NCBI GenBank assembly: GCA_023392595.1
Contig: JAEVYU010000023.1
Coordinates: forward strand, 1 to 64,000
From: Bacillota bacterium
GTDB lineage: Bacteria > Bacillota > UBA4882 > UBA8346
Direction of reading: 5' to 3'
Length of the DNA stretch: 64,000 bases
The notes under the pieces were generated by a model. It was not told the origin of the DNA. It worked only from the letters and a program-made list of their open reading frames with translations, and searched no databases. This document shows, piece by piece, positions 41,923-51,940 of the stretch. Both the position numbers and the translations under genes were made by a program. Positions within the stretch are counted from its first letter, which is position 1; each line of letters starts with the position of its first letter.

Positions 41923-42972
41923 TTAAAACCCGGCATTTACTCCAAAATACGAAACTACGTCATCGTTGCTAAATCCCCTGATATAATAAATTTTAAAAGG
42001 CCCCATAAAGTTATATCGGAGCTCAAATCCTCCGGCGAACTTGTCCATCTGAATTTCATGGAAAGAACTAGCCACATCACCCCATGCCCCAAAAATTCCC
42101 GCAGTCAGGGATTGATAGATATGAAACCGGTAGTCGCTGGCGACGGCTACTAAATCACAGTTGATATCTTTGTTAACTGTAATTCCCCGCATGATATTCA
42201 TATCGCCTAAAGATGGCAACATTTGAAATGGAATATCATCGCCATGACTATAGATGATACGGCCCTGAAATGACAATACTCCCCTCCTGCCAATCGGAAT
42301 GAATTTGCTATACGTAGCGGAGCTTTGCGAAAATTTTTGATCACTGCCGTAATCTGGATTATAAAATATCGTTCGTATATCCAATAAAGACCCTTCAGTC
42401 GGAAAACTGGGATCATCCCGTTGATCATTCATGAGTTGCAAGCCGATCCCAACAGCGTCAGTACCATTGCCGCCAATAATTGTATCTTGGGCCAATTGTC
42501 CATTCGTTTCCTTATCGGAGACAGAAAAACAGGCAGCTGATATCACAGGCCCAAAATAAAGGCCATCACATAACTCTACCAAAAAACTGCCCCCAAACTG
42601 AGAACTTTCCCCCGTATAATCTTCACCCAGCATGTCATAATCCTCATTACCAATCCCGTAAAAAGTATTGGTACCTTTCTTATATAGAGCCGAAAAGGAT
42701 ACGAAGAATAGGTCATCATTCAAATAACTTCTCTCATTAACAAAATACATTCGATATCCATTGTCGCTATAAAGCACCCCTACACTCAATTGCTCGCTAA
42801 GATAAAGAAGCCCATACGCAGTATCTGAATTCTGAACCGATGCGACAACCGGAAATAGAATATAGCTTTTCCCGAAACCTTCGTCCGGTTGACTAAAACC
42901 CGAAGCATATGTAGGGAGAAATATTAGGAATAGACCGCATAAAATGCATCCTACAATTTTATAATTTTTCAA
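41923..42972 (-). CDS. Omp85/BamA-TamA-type outer-membrane barrel without POTRA
   Basis: 349 residues from a TTG at 42972 (GGAAGAGGG upstream), which gives a proper signal peptide (NYKIVGCILCGLFLIFLPTY). A longer frame from 43020 is less likely. It has Omp85-type barrel features: NDQRDDPSFPTEGSLLDIRT, the loop-6 motif MRGI in SLGDMNIMRGI, and a C-terminal Phe. There is no room for POTRA domains, so it is like the barrel-only surface antigens of this family and not the essential BamA. The partner is unknown. Confidence 0.75.
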   Translation of the reverse strand: MKNYKIVGCILCGLFLIFLPTYASGFSQPDEGFGKSYILFPVVASVQNSDTAYGLLYLSEQLSVGVLYSDNGYRMYFVNERSYLNDDLFFVSFSALYKKGTNTFYGIGNEDYDMLGEDYTGESSQFGGSFLVELCDGLYFGPVISAACFSVSDKETNGQLAQDTIIGGNGTDAVGIGLQLMNDQRDDPSFPTEGSLLDIRTIFYNPDYGSDQKFSQSSATYSKFIPIGRRGVLSFQGRIIYSHGDDIPFQMLPSLGDMNIMRGITVNKDINCDLVAVASDYRFHIYQSLTAGIFGAWGDVASSFHEIQMDKFAGGFELRYNFMGPFKIYYIRGFSNDDVVSYFGVNAGF

Positions 42973-43723
42973 ATTTTTCCCTCTTCCTATAATCTTTAAA
43001 TTATCACGAATATAAATCAATCAAATTTACATATTATCTTGATGAAATTTTTCCATATACATTTCTCACAGCCTGTCTGATGTCTCTCAGATCATTCTTA
43101 TAGAATCTTGTTACGCTAGAATACTAATCTCCGACTTTAAGATGACTATTTACAAGCTGAACTCCCTTCGATCCGGTTTTTGAACATAATAAAGCGAGAT
43201 TTGTGGAGAAATTTTTTGTCTTTCGAATTTTATTTTGACACTCCTTTTTTATTAATTTAGCCTGATAATATATGCAAATATTCCATTGACAATCCGCATT
43301 ACGATATAAGCTCCCATCTAAAGAAACAAAGTTCGTATCAATATTTCTTTCCATTACTGGATAATATCCTTCGTCTGGTATTTATCCCAAATCCATCTTT
43401 CTATATAAGCTAAAAAAAGTTATGTAAACTCCCTAAAGGATACAACAAAGCCCATTAATTACCGAATCTGGAGATCATCAACATAATAAAGAAAAAAATA
43501 ACATGGGCTCTGATTTCGGGCACTGTTTTATAAAAACCATTGTGAACAATCTTTGCTACGTCTTTAACAAACTGTTCTTGTTTCTGTTTATTTGTACAAT
43601 AGCCACTGCAATGTATAGATTTCTTTCTTTTAATCAAAAGAAATACTTCCCTGATTTTTCTATTTTCGTATACTAACGCCACCAGTAATGAACATCTGCA
43701 TCATTGTATATATTAGAAAAGTC
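42973..43723. other. AT-rich region without a convincing gene
   Basis: Two short minus-strand frames (about 43124-43354 and 43455-43682) lack ribosome sites and family resemblance. The region is AT-rich and looks decayed. Confidence 0.45.
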
Positions 43724-43912
43724 CTAAACAAACAAATCAATATTGCACCCTTTAGCTTTTGGAGGATTCTGTGCAATGAATATTACGTGTTTGGCATCAA
43801 CAAAAACGACCTCCGCATCACGGGCACGGGCATCAATGAATGTATGATACGTAAAAGGAATCGTCAGTCCTTCACAATCCGGAACATTAGGCCGCACTCT
43901 TATGCTATTCAT
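43724..43912 (-). CDS. Small hypothetical protein (62 aa)
   Basis: 62 residues from the ATG at 43912, with AGAGGTGAT upstream. The sequence is mixed and soluble-looking, with NVPDCEGLTIPFTY and DAEVVFVDAKHVIFIAQNPP. No family is recognised. Base composition is less AT-rich than the flanks, which favours a real gene. The neighbourhood holds gene relics, so it may be a remnant. Confidence 0.4.
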   Translation of the reverse strand: MNSIRVRPNVPDCEGLTIPFTYHTFIDARARDAEVVFVDAKHVIFIAQNPPKAKGCNIDLFV

Positions 43913-44022
43913 TGTAAAAATCACCTCTACATAACTTATAATCTTGGGTTTTTCTTATATCCCTAAGGATATTTAAAAGGCCTAATATCCTCTATAACCA
44001 ACAGATAGCAAATTTTCTTTTA

Positions 44023-44157
44023 TTAGTTCCCGCTCCCATAATAAAATGAATAAAACACTCCGAAGTTGAGTCCGTTATCACTGGCCTTCAAATTGATATC
44101 ATTATCTTTGATTTTCATTTTTTCCCAATTATATCCAACCAATACTTTTATGGATAT
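44023..44157 (-). pseudogene. 3' fragment of an outer-membrane barrel gene
   Basis: An open reading of about 45 residues starts directly at the MarR fragment junction: ISIKVLVGYNWEKMKIKDND, then SDNGLNFGVFYSFYYGSGN and stop. It resembles the last strands of a barrel protein. It has no start or signal peptide and is fused out of frame to the MarR fragment, consistent with a deletion that joined two genes. Confidence 0.5.
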
Positions 44158-44348
44158 GGGTTCCCCATTCGAATGAGTTCATGGAGCATAATAATAGGTG
44201 TTTCATATAAAATAAACATCACCGTAAGCTGCTGAATAGTATACCCCCAGGCTTTAAGACTTTGAGTAGCTTTATCCCGCAACCTCCGCTGCGAAAATTT
44301 AAAAAGATTAATAATCTTCTCAACTTGCTCATTTGAACATCGCTGCAT
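44148..44348 (-). pseudogene. 5' fragment of a MarR-family regulator gene
   Basis: 66 residues from the ATG at 44348 (AAGGGA, 8-nt spacing). FKFSQRRLRDKATQSLKAWG, then YTIQQLTVMFILYETP match the dimerisation helix and first helices of the MarR winged helix. The frame ends before the recognition helix, and the sequence then changes to barrel-like coding in another frame. It is probably the remains of a regulator of the RND pump encoded upstream. Confidence 0.6.
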
Positions 44349-44581
44349 GAGACATCCCTTCTCATTCCGGGGATTTTTTTGCAGAGTCTCTTCCCCAGAT
44401 TCCACCACCCATTTAGTTTCCATGTACATTTTAATGGTTTCAGGCGTCGAGTTTTGGTGATACCGTTCTTTTATTAGTCAAGGCAAGAAGACTGTTACAA
44501 ATGGGATCGATGCGAAAAACTCCGCCACGAATATCCATACCCCAAACCGAACGGGGAGTTTCGTGATTAAGACTCCTAAAA

Positions 44582-47500
44582 CTACAGCGTTCTTTTGGTA
44601 AATTTTTTTTGGATGGCGAGAAACCATTCCCTGAGTCCTTCCACTTTGGTGTATACTACCGGCACCACCAGCAAGGTCATTAGCATCGAGGAAGTCAAGC
44701 CGCCAATCAGGGCCCAGCCCATGCCGTTTTTAAATTCAGATCCGGAAGAAGAGGCCGTTGCAATCGGAATCATTCCCAGGATCATGGTGAGCGTGGTCAT
44801 TAAAATAGGGCGTAACCTTTCTTTTCCCGCTTCCAGCAAGGCTTCTTTCATGCCATATCCTTCTTCCCGGGCCCGGTTGGTAAAGTCCACCAGCAAGATC
44901 GCGTTTTTGCTGACCAAACCCACTAACATGATAATACCTAAAATGGTCATGATATTCAGGGAATTCCGGGTCAATCCCAAGGCCAGCAAAGCTCCGATCA
45001 GCGCCAATGGGACCGCAAATAAAACCGTCAAAGGATAGACAAAGGAATTATACAAAGCCGCCATAATCAGGTAAACAAAAATGATTCCGGCCCCCAGGGC
45101 AAATCCCAGACTTTGAAAAGAATCCTGCTGGTTCTTTAAAGCCCCAAGCGGTTCCAAGGCGACTCCCATCGGCAGCTTTTCTTTTTCCACAGCCTTGGTG
45201 ATGTCTGCCGCGATATCACCGCTGGCGCGTCCGGCTGCTTCCGCATACAAGTTAATCGAATAGTTGCGATCGGTTCGCCCAAGTTGAGTAGGACCGGTAT
45301 CCCGGCTGATATCCGCAAATTGATTTAATTGCACCAACTGGCCAAGGCTATTGGTAATGGTTAACCCGCCCACATCCGAAGTCTGGGTACGGTCGAACTT
45401 ATCGAGCCTAACGTTGATATCATACTCCGTGCCGTCTCCCGGATCTTTATACTTGGAATCGGTATTACCGGCCAAACCGACTTGGAGCGTGCTGCCGACG
45501 CCGGCCATGCTTAAATCCAAACTTGCCATCCTATCGCGGTTGATTTGCACCTTGAGCTCCGGCTGACCATTTTCCGCCGAAAGACGCACATCATATGCGC
45601 CGGGAATCCTCATGACAATTTTTTTGACTTTTTCAGCCGCTTTACTCACGGTTTCCCAGGAGGGCCCACTAATGCTATACTGAATCGGGGCTGATTTTCC
45701 AAAGCTGACAATTGCCGGTAACGTAACATGAGTTGTCAATCCGGGCAGCCTTTCCAACTCTTTCTTGAGCTCCAGCCGGATATCGTCGGTACTGCGGTGA
45801 CGCTCGCCTTTAGGAATCAGATTGATTTTAAAAATCGCTTTATTGTTTTCATTCCGGGAACTTTCCCCCTTCCCGGATTCACTAAAAAATGTGTCAACTT
45901 CGGGTATTTGGGCGATCATTTTTTCAATTTCCCTGGTTTTAAAATTGGTATCCTCGATCTTGGTCCCCGGCGCTAATTCCAGCAAGACATTAATCTTATC
46001 CTGATCGATGGTGGGTAAAAATTCGGATCCAATCATACCCGAAGGGATTAATGATAAGGCCAAAACGAACATTAATCCCGCGATCAAAAGGATTTTTTTC
46101 GGGTTGTCCAGACTAAAGCGTAATGCTTTTAGATATCCTTGGCTTAAGAGTTGATATTTCCGTTCAAACCAACTGCCGAATCTTCCCATCCATGTTCCGG
46201 CATTGAGTTGCTCCAATTTGGCAAACCTGGATGCCAGGAGCGGGGTAACCGTAAAGGATACAAACAGACTCATCAGCGTAGTGGTCACGATCACGACCGA
46301 AAATTCCCGCATCATCCCGCCGATAAGACCGGTTACCATGGCCAGCGGCACAAAGATCACCACGTCGACCATAGTAATGGAAAGAAAGGTGAAGCCGATT
46401 TCATTCCGTCCCTCTAAAGCGGCGACACTTTTGCTTTTCCCCATCTCCAAATGGCGGTAGATATTCTCCAGCACCACAATGGCGTCATCCACCAAAATAC
46501 CGATAACTAGCGAAAGGGCCAGTAGGGTAACCATATTTAATGAAAAGTCAAAGATCCACATCCCGATGAAAGCGCAAACCAGCGAAGTCGGAATGGCAAC
46601 CATTACAATGATGGAATTCCGCAGACTATGCAAAAAAGCCAGCATGATTCCGGCTACCAAAAGGATCGCCAATACCAAGTCTTCTTTCACAGCATCGGCC
46701 GCTTCCATGGTAAAGGTCGTATTATCCGTTACGATTGTCGCTTGGAAGCCAATTTGCCGGTACTCCTCTTCTAACTTGCTTAATTCCTGTTTGACCCGCT
46801 TGCCGATTTCCACGGCATTGGCGTCGGATTGTTTCTGAATACTGAGCGCTAGCGTATCTTTACCGTTAATACGGGCAATCGTCACCGGATCCTTTTGAGC
46901 ATCCTGGATTTCTGCAACGTCGGCCAGCCGGACGAATCCGCCGTCGGGAGATTTGGCAACCACTAACCGGCGGATCTCTTCCAGAGAGGAAAATTTGCCG
47001 GCCAGCCGCACCACAAATTGGGAATCCCGGTCTTTGACCGATCCGGTGGGAAATTCCATATTTGAATTTTTAACGGCTTGTAATACTTGTAAACTTGATA
47101 AAGCATAGGATTTGAGCTTTTGGGTATCAATATTGACTTTGATCTCCCGTTCCGAACCGCCCTCAATTGTTACCTGGCCGACCCCGGGCTGTTTTGACAT
47201 TCTGGGAGTGATATTATTCTTCACCAATTGGTAAAACTCAGTGTCCGGAAGATTACTGGTGGCCCCGATAACTAAAATCGGTTCATCATCCACCGACAAC
47301 TTGGAGAGGACCGGCGTTTTGGCATCATCGGGCAAGTCAGCTAAAACCGTATTTACTTTTCTTTGGGCATCCTGCAGTGCCGCATCAATATCCGCCTCCT
47401 GCAAAAAATTAATAACCACGCTGGAATATCCTTCGGCCGATGTCGACATGACGATATCCACTTTATCCAGACCGGAGACGGCATCTTCAATCTTTTTGGT

Positions 47501-47689
47501 AACGGTTGACTCAACTTCCGTGACCGAAGCTCCCGGATATTCCGTCAGGATTGAGACCACCGGGATATCGATTTTCGGGAAAGTCTCATATTTTAACTGG
47601 CTGTAACCAAATCCCCCCAACAAACTCAAAGCCGCAAATATAACAATAATTAGTATCGGCCTTTTGATGGCCAGTTCAGTAATTGTCAT
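44582..47689 (-). CDS. RND efflux pump, HAE-1/AcrB type
   Basis: 1035 residues, full length for the family. Twelve membrane spans in the usual 1+5 / 1+5 layout. The N-terminus is TITELAIKRPILIIVIF. The proton-relay Asp pair is in GILVDDAIVVLENIYRH. Two large periplasmic loops are present. It works with a membrane-fusion adaptor and an outer-membrane channel to export drugs, fatty acids or other compounds. The adaptor gene lies 43 bases upstream and carries a frameshift. No TolC gene is in the window. The two-component system upstream may control it. Confidence 0.93.
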   Translation of the reverse strand: MTITELAIKRPILIIVIFAALSLLGGFGYSQLKYETFPKIDIPVVSILTEYPGASVTEVESTVTKKIEDAVSGLDKVDIVMSTSAEGYSSVVINFLQEADIDAALQDAQRKVNTVLADLPDDAKTPVLSKLSVDDEPILVIGATSNLPDTEFYQLVKNNITPRMSKQPGVGQVTIEGGSEREIKVNIDTQKLKSYALSSLQVLQAVKNSNMEFPTGSVKDRDSQFVVRLAGKFSSLEEIRRLVVAKSPDGGFVRLADVAEIQDAQKDPVTIARINGKDTLALSIQKQSDANAVEIGKRVKQELSKLEEEYRQIGFQATIVTDNTTFTMEAADAVKEDLVLAILLVAGIMLAFLHSLRNSIIVMVAIPTSLVCAFIGMWIFDFSLNMVTLLALSLVIGILVDDAIVVLENIYRHLEMGKSKSVAALEGRNEIGFTFLSITMVDVVIFVPLAMVTGLIGGMMREFSVVIVTTTLMSLFVSFTVTPLLASRFAKLEQLNAGTWMGRFGSWFERKYQLLSQGYLKALRFSLDNPKKILLIAGLMFVLALSLIPSGMIGSEFLPTIDQDKINVLLELAPGTKIEDTNFKTREIEKMIAQIPEVDTFFSESGKGESSRNENNKAIFKINLIPKGERHRSTDDIRLELKKELERLPGLTTHVTLPAIVSFGKSAPIQYSISGPSWETVSKAAEKVKKIVMRIPGAYDVRLSAENGQPELKVQINRDRMASLDLSMAGVGSTLQVGLAGNTDSKYKDPGDGTEYDINVRLDKFDRTQTSDVGGLTITNSLGQLVQLNQFADISRDTGPTQLGRTDRNYSINLYAEAAGRASGDIAADITKAVEKEKLPMGVALEPLGALKNQQDSFQSLGFALGAGIIFVYLIMAALYNSFVYPLTVLFAVPLALIGALLALGLTRNSLNIMTILGIIMLVGLVSKNAILLVDFTNRAREEGYGMKEALLEAGKERLRPILMTTLTMILGMIPIATASSSGSEFKNGMGWALIGGLTSSMLMTLLVVPVVYTKVEGLREWFLAIQKKFTKRTL

Positions 47690-47732
47690 TGTCTCTCATC
47701 CTTAAATTGCAGTTTATATTCAGTCTTACTAC

Positions 47733-48778
47733 TTAATTTACGACTTTCACTTTCATTCCATCCTGCAGGTTATTTTTTCCGCCGGCAACCACCAGTTCTC
47801 CTTCGGATAGTCCTTCGGTTACAGCAACATCCGTACCGTTTGCCGTCCCGGTTACAATGTTTCGCAAAACGGCCGTTCCATTTTGAATAACAAAAACTTG
47901 CGGATTTTTAATGCTGCCGACAATGGAATTTCTGGGAATCGTCAGGCCGTCACGGACTCCCAAATTGAAAGTGAGGGTCCCGAACATTCCCGATTTCAAC
48001 GGATATTCCCTGGAGCTCGAAATCGAAACTTCTACCGGATAGGTGTGAGCCCCGTCGGCTTTATCGCTGATGCTTTCGACTTTTCCGCTCAGTTTGACTC
48101 CGGGATAAACATCCGTAGTCACGGTGACCGGCTCGCCCACTCTCAGCCGAAAGGCTTCCTGCTCCCCAATATTTAACTTTACTTTAAACAAAGAATTATC
48201 GATTACGTTGGCCACCACCGCCCCTTGCTAACCATGGTTCCGACATTCACCGGTCTTGCGGTAACCACTCCCGCAATCGGGGAAGTAATGACGGAGTTCT
48301 TATATTGTTTCCGGGCTCCGATGTACTGCGCTTCAGCCGATTTAAAAGCCAGACGGGCCGTATCCAAATCCGATTCGGAAATGAGGCCTTCCGAATATAA
48401 GCTTTGATAGGACTGATAATCTTTTTGCGCCTTTTGATAATTGGTTTTAGCCGCCAGGAAATTGGCCTCCGGGATGTCATCCTCGACTTTTAAAAGTGGG
48501 GAACCGTTTTGAACCCAGGATCCTTCAGAAACCATTACTGCGGTGACCTTTCCGTTAACCTCCGAAACAATCGCCACATCATTGTTGGCCAAAATGGTCC
48601 CGGTTTGCGATAATTGAGAATTTAATTCCTTTTTGGACGCCGGGATCACCGAAACCGTATAACTGCTCAAAGCGTTGACCGCCGCTTGCTCTTCCATCAC
48701 TTTTTTATTATGGATCAGTGTAAAGACAATCAATCCAATCACCACAACTAAACTCAAGACAACAAACGTCTTTTTCAT
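47733..48778 (-). pseudogene. RND membrane-fusion adaptor (HlyD/AcrA type), one-base frameshift
   Basis: Start ATG at 48778 (KKTFVVLSLVVVIGLIVFTL membrane anchor). The barrel-sandwich and hairpin follow (NDVAIVSEVNGKVTAVMVSE, a coiled coil with KAQKDYQSYQSLYSEGLI, GVVTARPVNVGTMVSKG), then the beta-barrel and membrane-proximal domains in another frame (ANVIDNSLFKVKLNIGE ... VAGGKNNLQDGMKVKVVN). One missing G in the G-run at 48220-48224 explains the break. With it restored the protein is 348 residues, a normal adaptor length. Either a real inactivating mutation or a sequencing error. The pump gene downstream is intact. Confidence 0.85.
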
Positions 48779-48923
48779 CTGCGCTTCAACCTTTCTTCTT
48801 GATTCCATTGGTAACATTTTACCGTGGAAATATGGCAGCAATATGACAACCAAGTTTTTTATACCATTTTTAGCAACCCCCGCCGGGAATGTTGATTTAT
48901 TAACCTTTTCACCAATTGCGCAC

Positions 48924-48960
48924 AAAAAAATAACCCAACCATTTTTATTGGGTTGGGTTG
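48924..48960 (-). terminator. Intrinsic terminator of the two-component operon
   Basis: AACCCAACC (48933-48941) pairs with GGTTGGGTT (48952-48960), followed on the minus strand by A and seven T. It separates the kinase gene from the adaptor gene, so the efflux genes need their own promoter in 48779-48923. Confidence 0.92.
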
Positions 48961-48992
48961 CTTTGTAATCAAAGATTAACATGATCCATCAT

Positions 48993-50375
48993 TTATTCTA
49001 TGATGGGAAAACGGAGTATGAAAGTGGTTCCCTCGCCTTTGCGGCTTTGTACAGAGATAATCCCTCCCATCGCTTCTACCAAGCCGCGGCAGATAAATAA
49101 CCCCAATCCATGTCCGCCGGTATCGGAGCTTCGGGACTTGTCCCCTCTGTAAAAGCGTTCCCAGATCAAAGATAATTCTTCCTCAGAGATTCCTGGGCCA
49201 TGATCAGAAAGACTAATTTCGATTATTCCCTGTTTCTCGGCAACTAAAATATCAATCGTCGCATGAACCGGAGAGTAGCGGATCGCATTACTCAAGAGAT
49301 TATCAAAAACTTGTTCCAAGCGATCCGAATCGCCCCGGATTAGATGCTGAACTGCCTCTACTTTGAGGCGAACCGTTAATTGTTTTGTTTTCAACAACAT
49401 CTCAACTTTTTCCGATTCCTGCTGAAGTAAACCGGGAATATCGACCGTTCCCCATTGAATCGCCATTTTCCCCGATTCGATCTTTACCGTTTCGATCAGT
49501 TCCTGAATTAACCGGGACATGCGGTCGACTTCGTCCAAAATCCTTTTCAAATATCGCTGCAAATCTTCGGGGGTGGCGGCGATACCGTCTTGAAGGGCCT
49601 CGGTGGTGGCTTTGATGCAACTGAGCGGTGTTTTTAAATCATGCGAGATATTGCTGAAAAATTGGCTGCGGGTAGCCTGAATACGCTGGATCGAATCAGC
49701 CATTTGATTGAAGGTCTTGCCCAGGGATCCAATTTCATCATTTCCAACAGTCTGCGTACGACTTTGATAATCACCGGCGGAAAAACGCGCTGCAGCGCCT
49801 GCAATATCGCCAATCGACCGTGTGATATTGCGCGCTAAAATAATGCCTAAAAATATCGCCACCACGATTCCCACTGCGAATGGAAAAACGTAAAAGCGTA
49901 AAATTATATTCCCTACCATACCGAAGGAGTCGAAGGTATAATAAGCGATCAGAACTCCCAGCCGCTCCTTCACTCGTACCGGAATTGATACGATAATGAC
50001 ATTCTTCTTCTCCGGCGAAAAATAGACTTGGGAATTAACCGAATCCAAGGATTTTATTTTGATCTGGGCGTACTCCCAATTGGGTGGTGGCGTCCCCCCC
50101 AACAACCGGCCCCTGGTATCTTCCAGCCATACCCGGGCGCCAGTCACCCGATTGGCTATCTCCCATTCACCAGGCCCCAGAAACTTCCCGTCGTTTAACT
50201 GTTTCTCAATAATGTCGGCCACACTTGTCAAACGCTCGATCAATTCGCCTTTGGTGCGGACCAAATTCCCTTGGTATGAAGAATATAAAACCGAGCTCGA
50301 GATTGATAATGCAATAAACAGAATGACCAGCATGTGGCTTAACACTTGGCGGTAAAAAATCGAGCGGATTTTCAT
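48993..50375 (-). CDS. Two-component sensor histidine kinase (HAMP type)
   Basis: 460 residues. A membrane segment (12-32), an extracytoplasmic sensor domain (about 33-155), a second membrane segment (about 157-182), a HAMP domain (about 180-232), an H-box with His245 in SNISHDLKTPL, and a full HATPase (DNLLSNAIRYSP, DHGPGIS, GGHGLGLFICRGLV). Its start overlaps the stop of the response regulator gene by one base (TAATG). It acts with that regulator. Control of the neighbouring RND pump is plausible but not shown. Confidence 0.92.
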   Translation of the reverse strand: MKIRSIFYRQVLSHMLVILFIALSISSSVLYSSYQGNLVRTKGELIERLTSVADIIEKQLNDGKFLGPGEWEIANRVTGARVWLEDTRGRLLGGTPPPNWEYAQIKIKSLDSVNSQVYFSPEKKNVIIVSIPVRVKERLGVLIAYYTFDSFGMVGNIILRFYVFPFAVGIVVAIFLGIILARNITRSIGDIAGAAARFSAGDYQSRTQTVGNDEIGSLGKTFNQMADSIQRIQATRSQFFSNISHDLKTPLSCIKATTEALQDGIAATPEDLQRYLKRILDEVDRMSRLIQELIETVKIESGKMAIQWGTVDIPGLLQQESEKVEMLLKTKQLTVRLKVEAVQHLIRGDSDRLEQVFDNLLSNAIRYSPVHATIDILVAEKQGIIEISLSDHGPGISEEELSLIWERFYRGDKSRSSDTGGHGLGLFICRGLVEAMGGIISVQSRKGEGTTFILRFPIIE

Positions 50376-51043
50376 TATTCCCCCACCTCAAACTTATAGC
50401 CTTTGCCACGGACGGTGACGATATAATCGCCGGCAGCGCCTAATTTTTGCCGAACCCTTTTTATGGCGGTGTCTACTGCCCGTTCGTCTCCCTCAAAATC
50501 ATACCCCCAAAGATTAACGAGAAGTTTTTCCCTGGTAAAAATTATCTTGGGATAATGGGCCAGAAAATAGAGAAGATCAAATTCCTTGGCCGTTAATTCG
50601 ATACGCTCACCGTTAACCGTAACGTTTTGGGTATTGGGTTCGATCGTCAATAACGGAAACACTAACCGGTCGCCCGGTAGGGCAATTTTGCCGGCCCGCC
50701 GGAGCGCAACATAGACCCTGGCCACTAATTCCCGCGGACTGAATGGTTTGGTAATATAATCATCGGCCCCGAGGCTGAATCCATTCAGTTTATCGGTTTC
50801 CTGGCCCAGAGCGGTTAAGAAAATAACCGGCACATTGCGGGTGATACTCTTGGCTACCTCCCACCCCGACCTGCCGGGCATCATCACATCCAGGATGAGC
50901 AAATCAGGGGTATGGATGGTCTCAATCTCCATGGCGCTATCACCATTGGCGGCGCTAAAAACTTGAAACCCTTCACGGCTGAGATACCAAGTCACAATTT
51001 CTCGGATGTCCTTCTGGTCGTCGGCTATCAAAATTTTAATCAT
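50375..51043 (-). CDS. OmpR/PhoB-family response regulator
   Basis: 222 residues from the ATG at 51043 (GGGAGGT upstream). Receiver domain with D8/D9, phospho-acceptor Asp52 in LILDVMMPGRSG, and the conserved KPFSPREL. A winged-helix C-terminal DNA-binding domain follows (ELTAKEFDLLYFLAHYP, VDTAIKRVRQKLG). It forms a two-gene operon with the kinase downstream, terminated at 48924-48960. Confidence 0.94.
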   Translation of the reverse strand: MIKILIADDQKDIREIVTWYLSREGFQVFSAANGDSAMEIETIHTPDLLILDVMMPGRSGWEVAKSITRNVPVIFLTALGQETDKLNGFSLGADDYITKPFSPRELVARVYVALRRAGKIALPGDRLVFPLLTIEPNTQNVTVNGERIELTAKEFDLLYFLAHYPKIIFTREKLLVNLWGYDFEGDERAVDTAIKRVRQKLGAAGDYIVTVRGKGYKFEVGE

Positions 51044-51480
51044 CTCTAATTTACCTCCCAATCCCCTCAATTCGCCTTAAGAAAATATAAAAAAGATTTT
51101 GAACCGGCCGATTCTTTCACCAGGATACTTGAAGGGCCTTTTTTATTCCAGTGTAACATGAAATTGTGACGCAAATATGGCTTGATGGACTTAAGATTAT
51201 CAGCCCTAACCCTAGCCCTCGCTTGAAAAAGAATTCCCCATACAACATATACCATTGGAGCGTAAGGTAATTTTTAGCGGGAACTATCCTATGATGAGGC
51301 CGTTACGATCAATACAAGCTTTCTTTTTTTCATTTTCTACCTCCTTTAAAAGTCCCCATTACCTGATCTCAAGTAGTGGGGACTTTTCATTATATTTGCC
51401 TAAATTCCTTTTCCTAGAGAATTCATATAATGTAAGACCTTCTCGGAAGGCTTGTAATTACGGAAAGGAGAGCGGACAAT
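51044..51480. other. Intergenic region upstream of the twin peptides
   Basis: Contains the C-rich segment ACCTCCTTT (51339-51347) directly followed by a strong terminator at 51348-51387. No complete protein gene. The terminator resembles those behind the two peptide genes, so a third, lost copy or a small RNA may lie here. Confidence 0.45.
51348..51387 (+). terminator. Intrinsic terminator
   Basis: AAAAGTCCCCA (51348-51358) pairs with TGGGGACTTTT (51377-51387). The loop contains TTACC and GTAG as in the two terminators downstream. Confidence 0.85.
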
Positions 51481-51618
51481 ATGGCAGATGGTTTAAAAGG
51501 CTTAATGGAAGGCTTAGGTGATGGTTTTGGTTTTGGAAGTAACGGCTGGCTCATGTTCTTAATCTTCGTGTTATTGGTTATCGGTTGCGGCGGTTGCTTC
51601 GGTGGCGGTTTCATCTAA
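51481..51618 (+). CDS. YjcZ-like small Gly-rich membrane peptide (45 aa)
   Basis: 45 residues, ATG behind AAGGAG. N-terminus MADGLKGLMEGLGDGFGFGS, then a single membrane segment (WLMFLIFVLLVI) and a tail GCGGCFGGGFI. This is the layout of the small sporulation-associated YjcZ/SscA-type peptides of Bacillota. It is followed 28 bases later by a strong terminator and 322 bases later by a paralogue. Function in the spore envelope is inferred. Confidence 0.75.
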   Translation: MADGLKGLMEGLGDGFGFGSNGWLMFLIFVLLVIGCGGCFGGGFI

Positions 51619-51940
51619 GAAGTATTTAGGTCATTGATTACCATATAAAGCCCCATTACCCGGTTAGGTGGTGGGGCTTTTAAATTTCCTGCACCTTTTG
51701 CCCATAAAATTAATATCATAAAAAAGACAGTTCATCCGATACACCTCTTATCCTTTAATGCTAAGTCCATAGCGCCATAAAAAATGCCTCATTGCTTAAT
51801 ACGTAATAAGGCTCTTTTCATGAAAAGGCTTTGGAACCTTCGAAATGACATTTACCTAGTTTCCTTTACAGATAAAACTCATATTATGAAAAAGATAGAC
51901 CTGCTAAAGGTTTATACTTATAAAGAAGAGGTATAAAGGA
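51619..51940. other. Spacer between the twin peptide genes
   Basis: Holds the terminator of the first gene (51647-51682) and, near 51785-51823, a second imperfect hairpin (GCCTCATT/AATAAGGC) followed by TCTTTTC. The second half should contain the promoter of the second peptide gene. Confidence 0.45.
51647..51682 (+). terminator. Intrinsic terminator after peptide gene 1
   Basis: AAAGCCCCA (51647-51655) pairs with TGGGGCTTT (51672-51680) and extends inward with CC/GG pairs. Confidence 0.9.

Noticed and set aside
43124..43682. Two minus-strand frames of about 75 codons
   Set aside because: No ribosome sites, Lys/Ile/Phe-rich composition expected from AT-rich non-coding DNA, no family resemblance.
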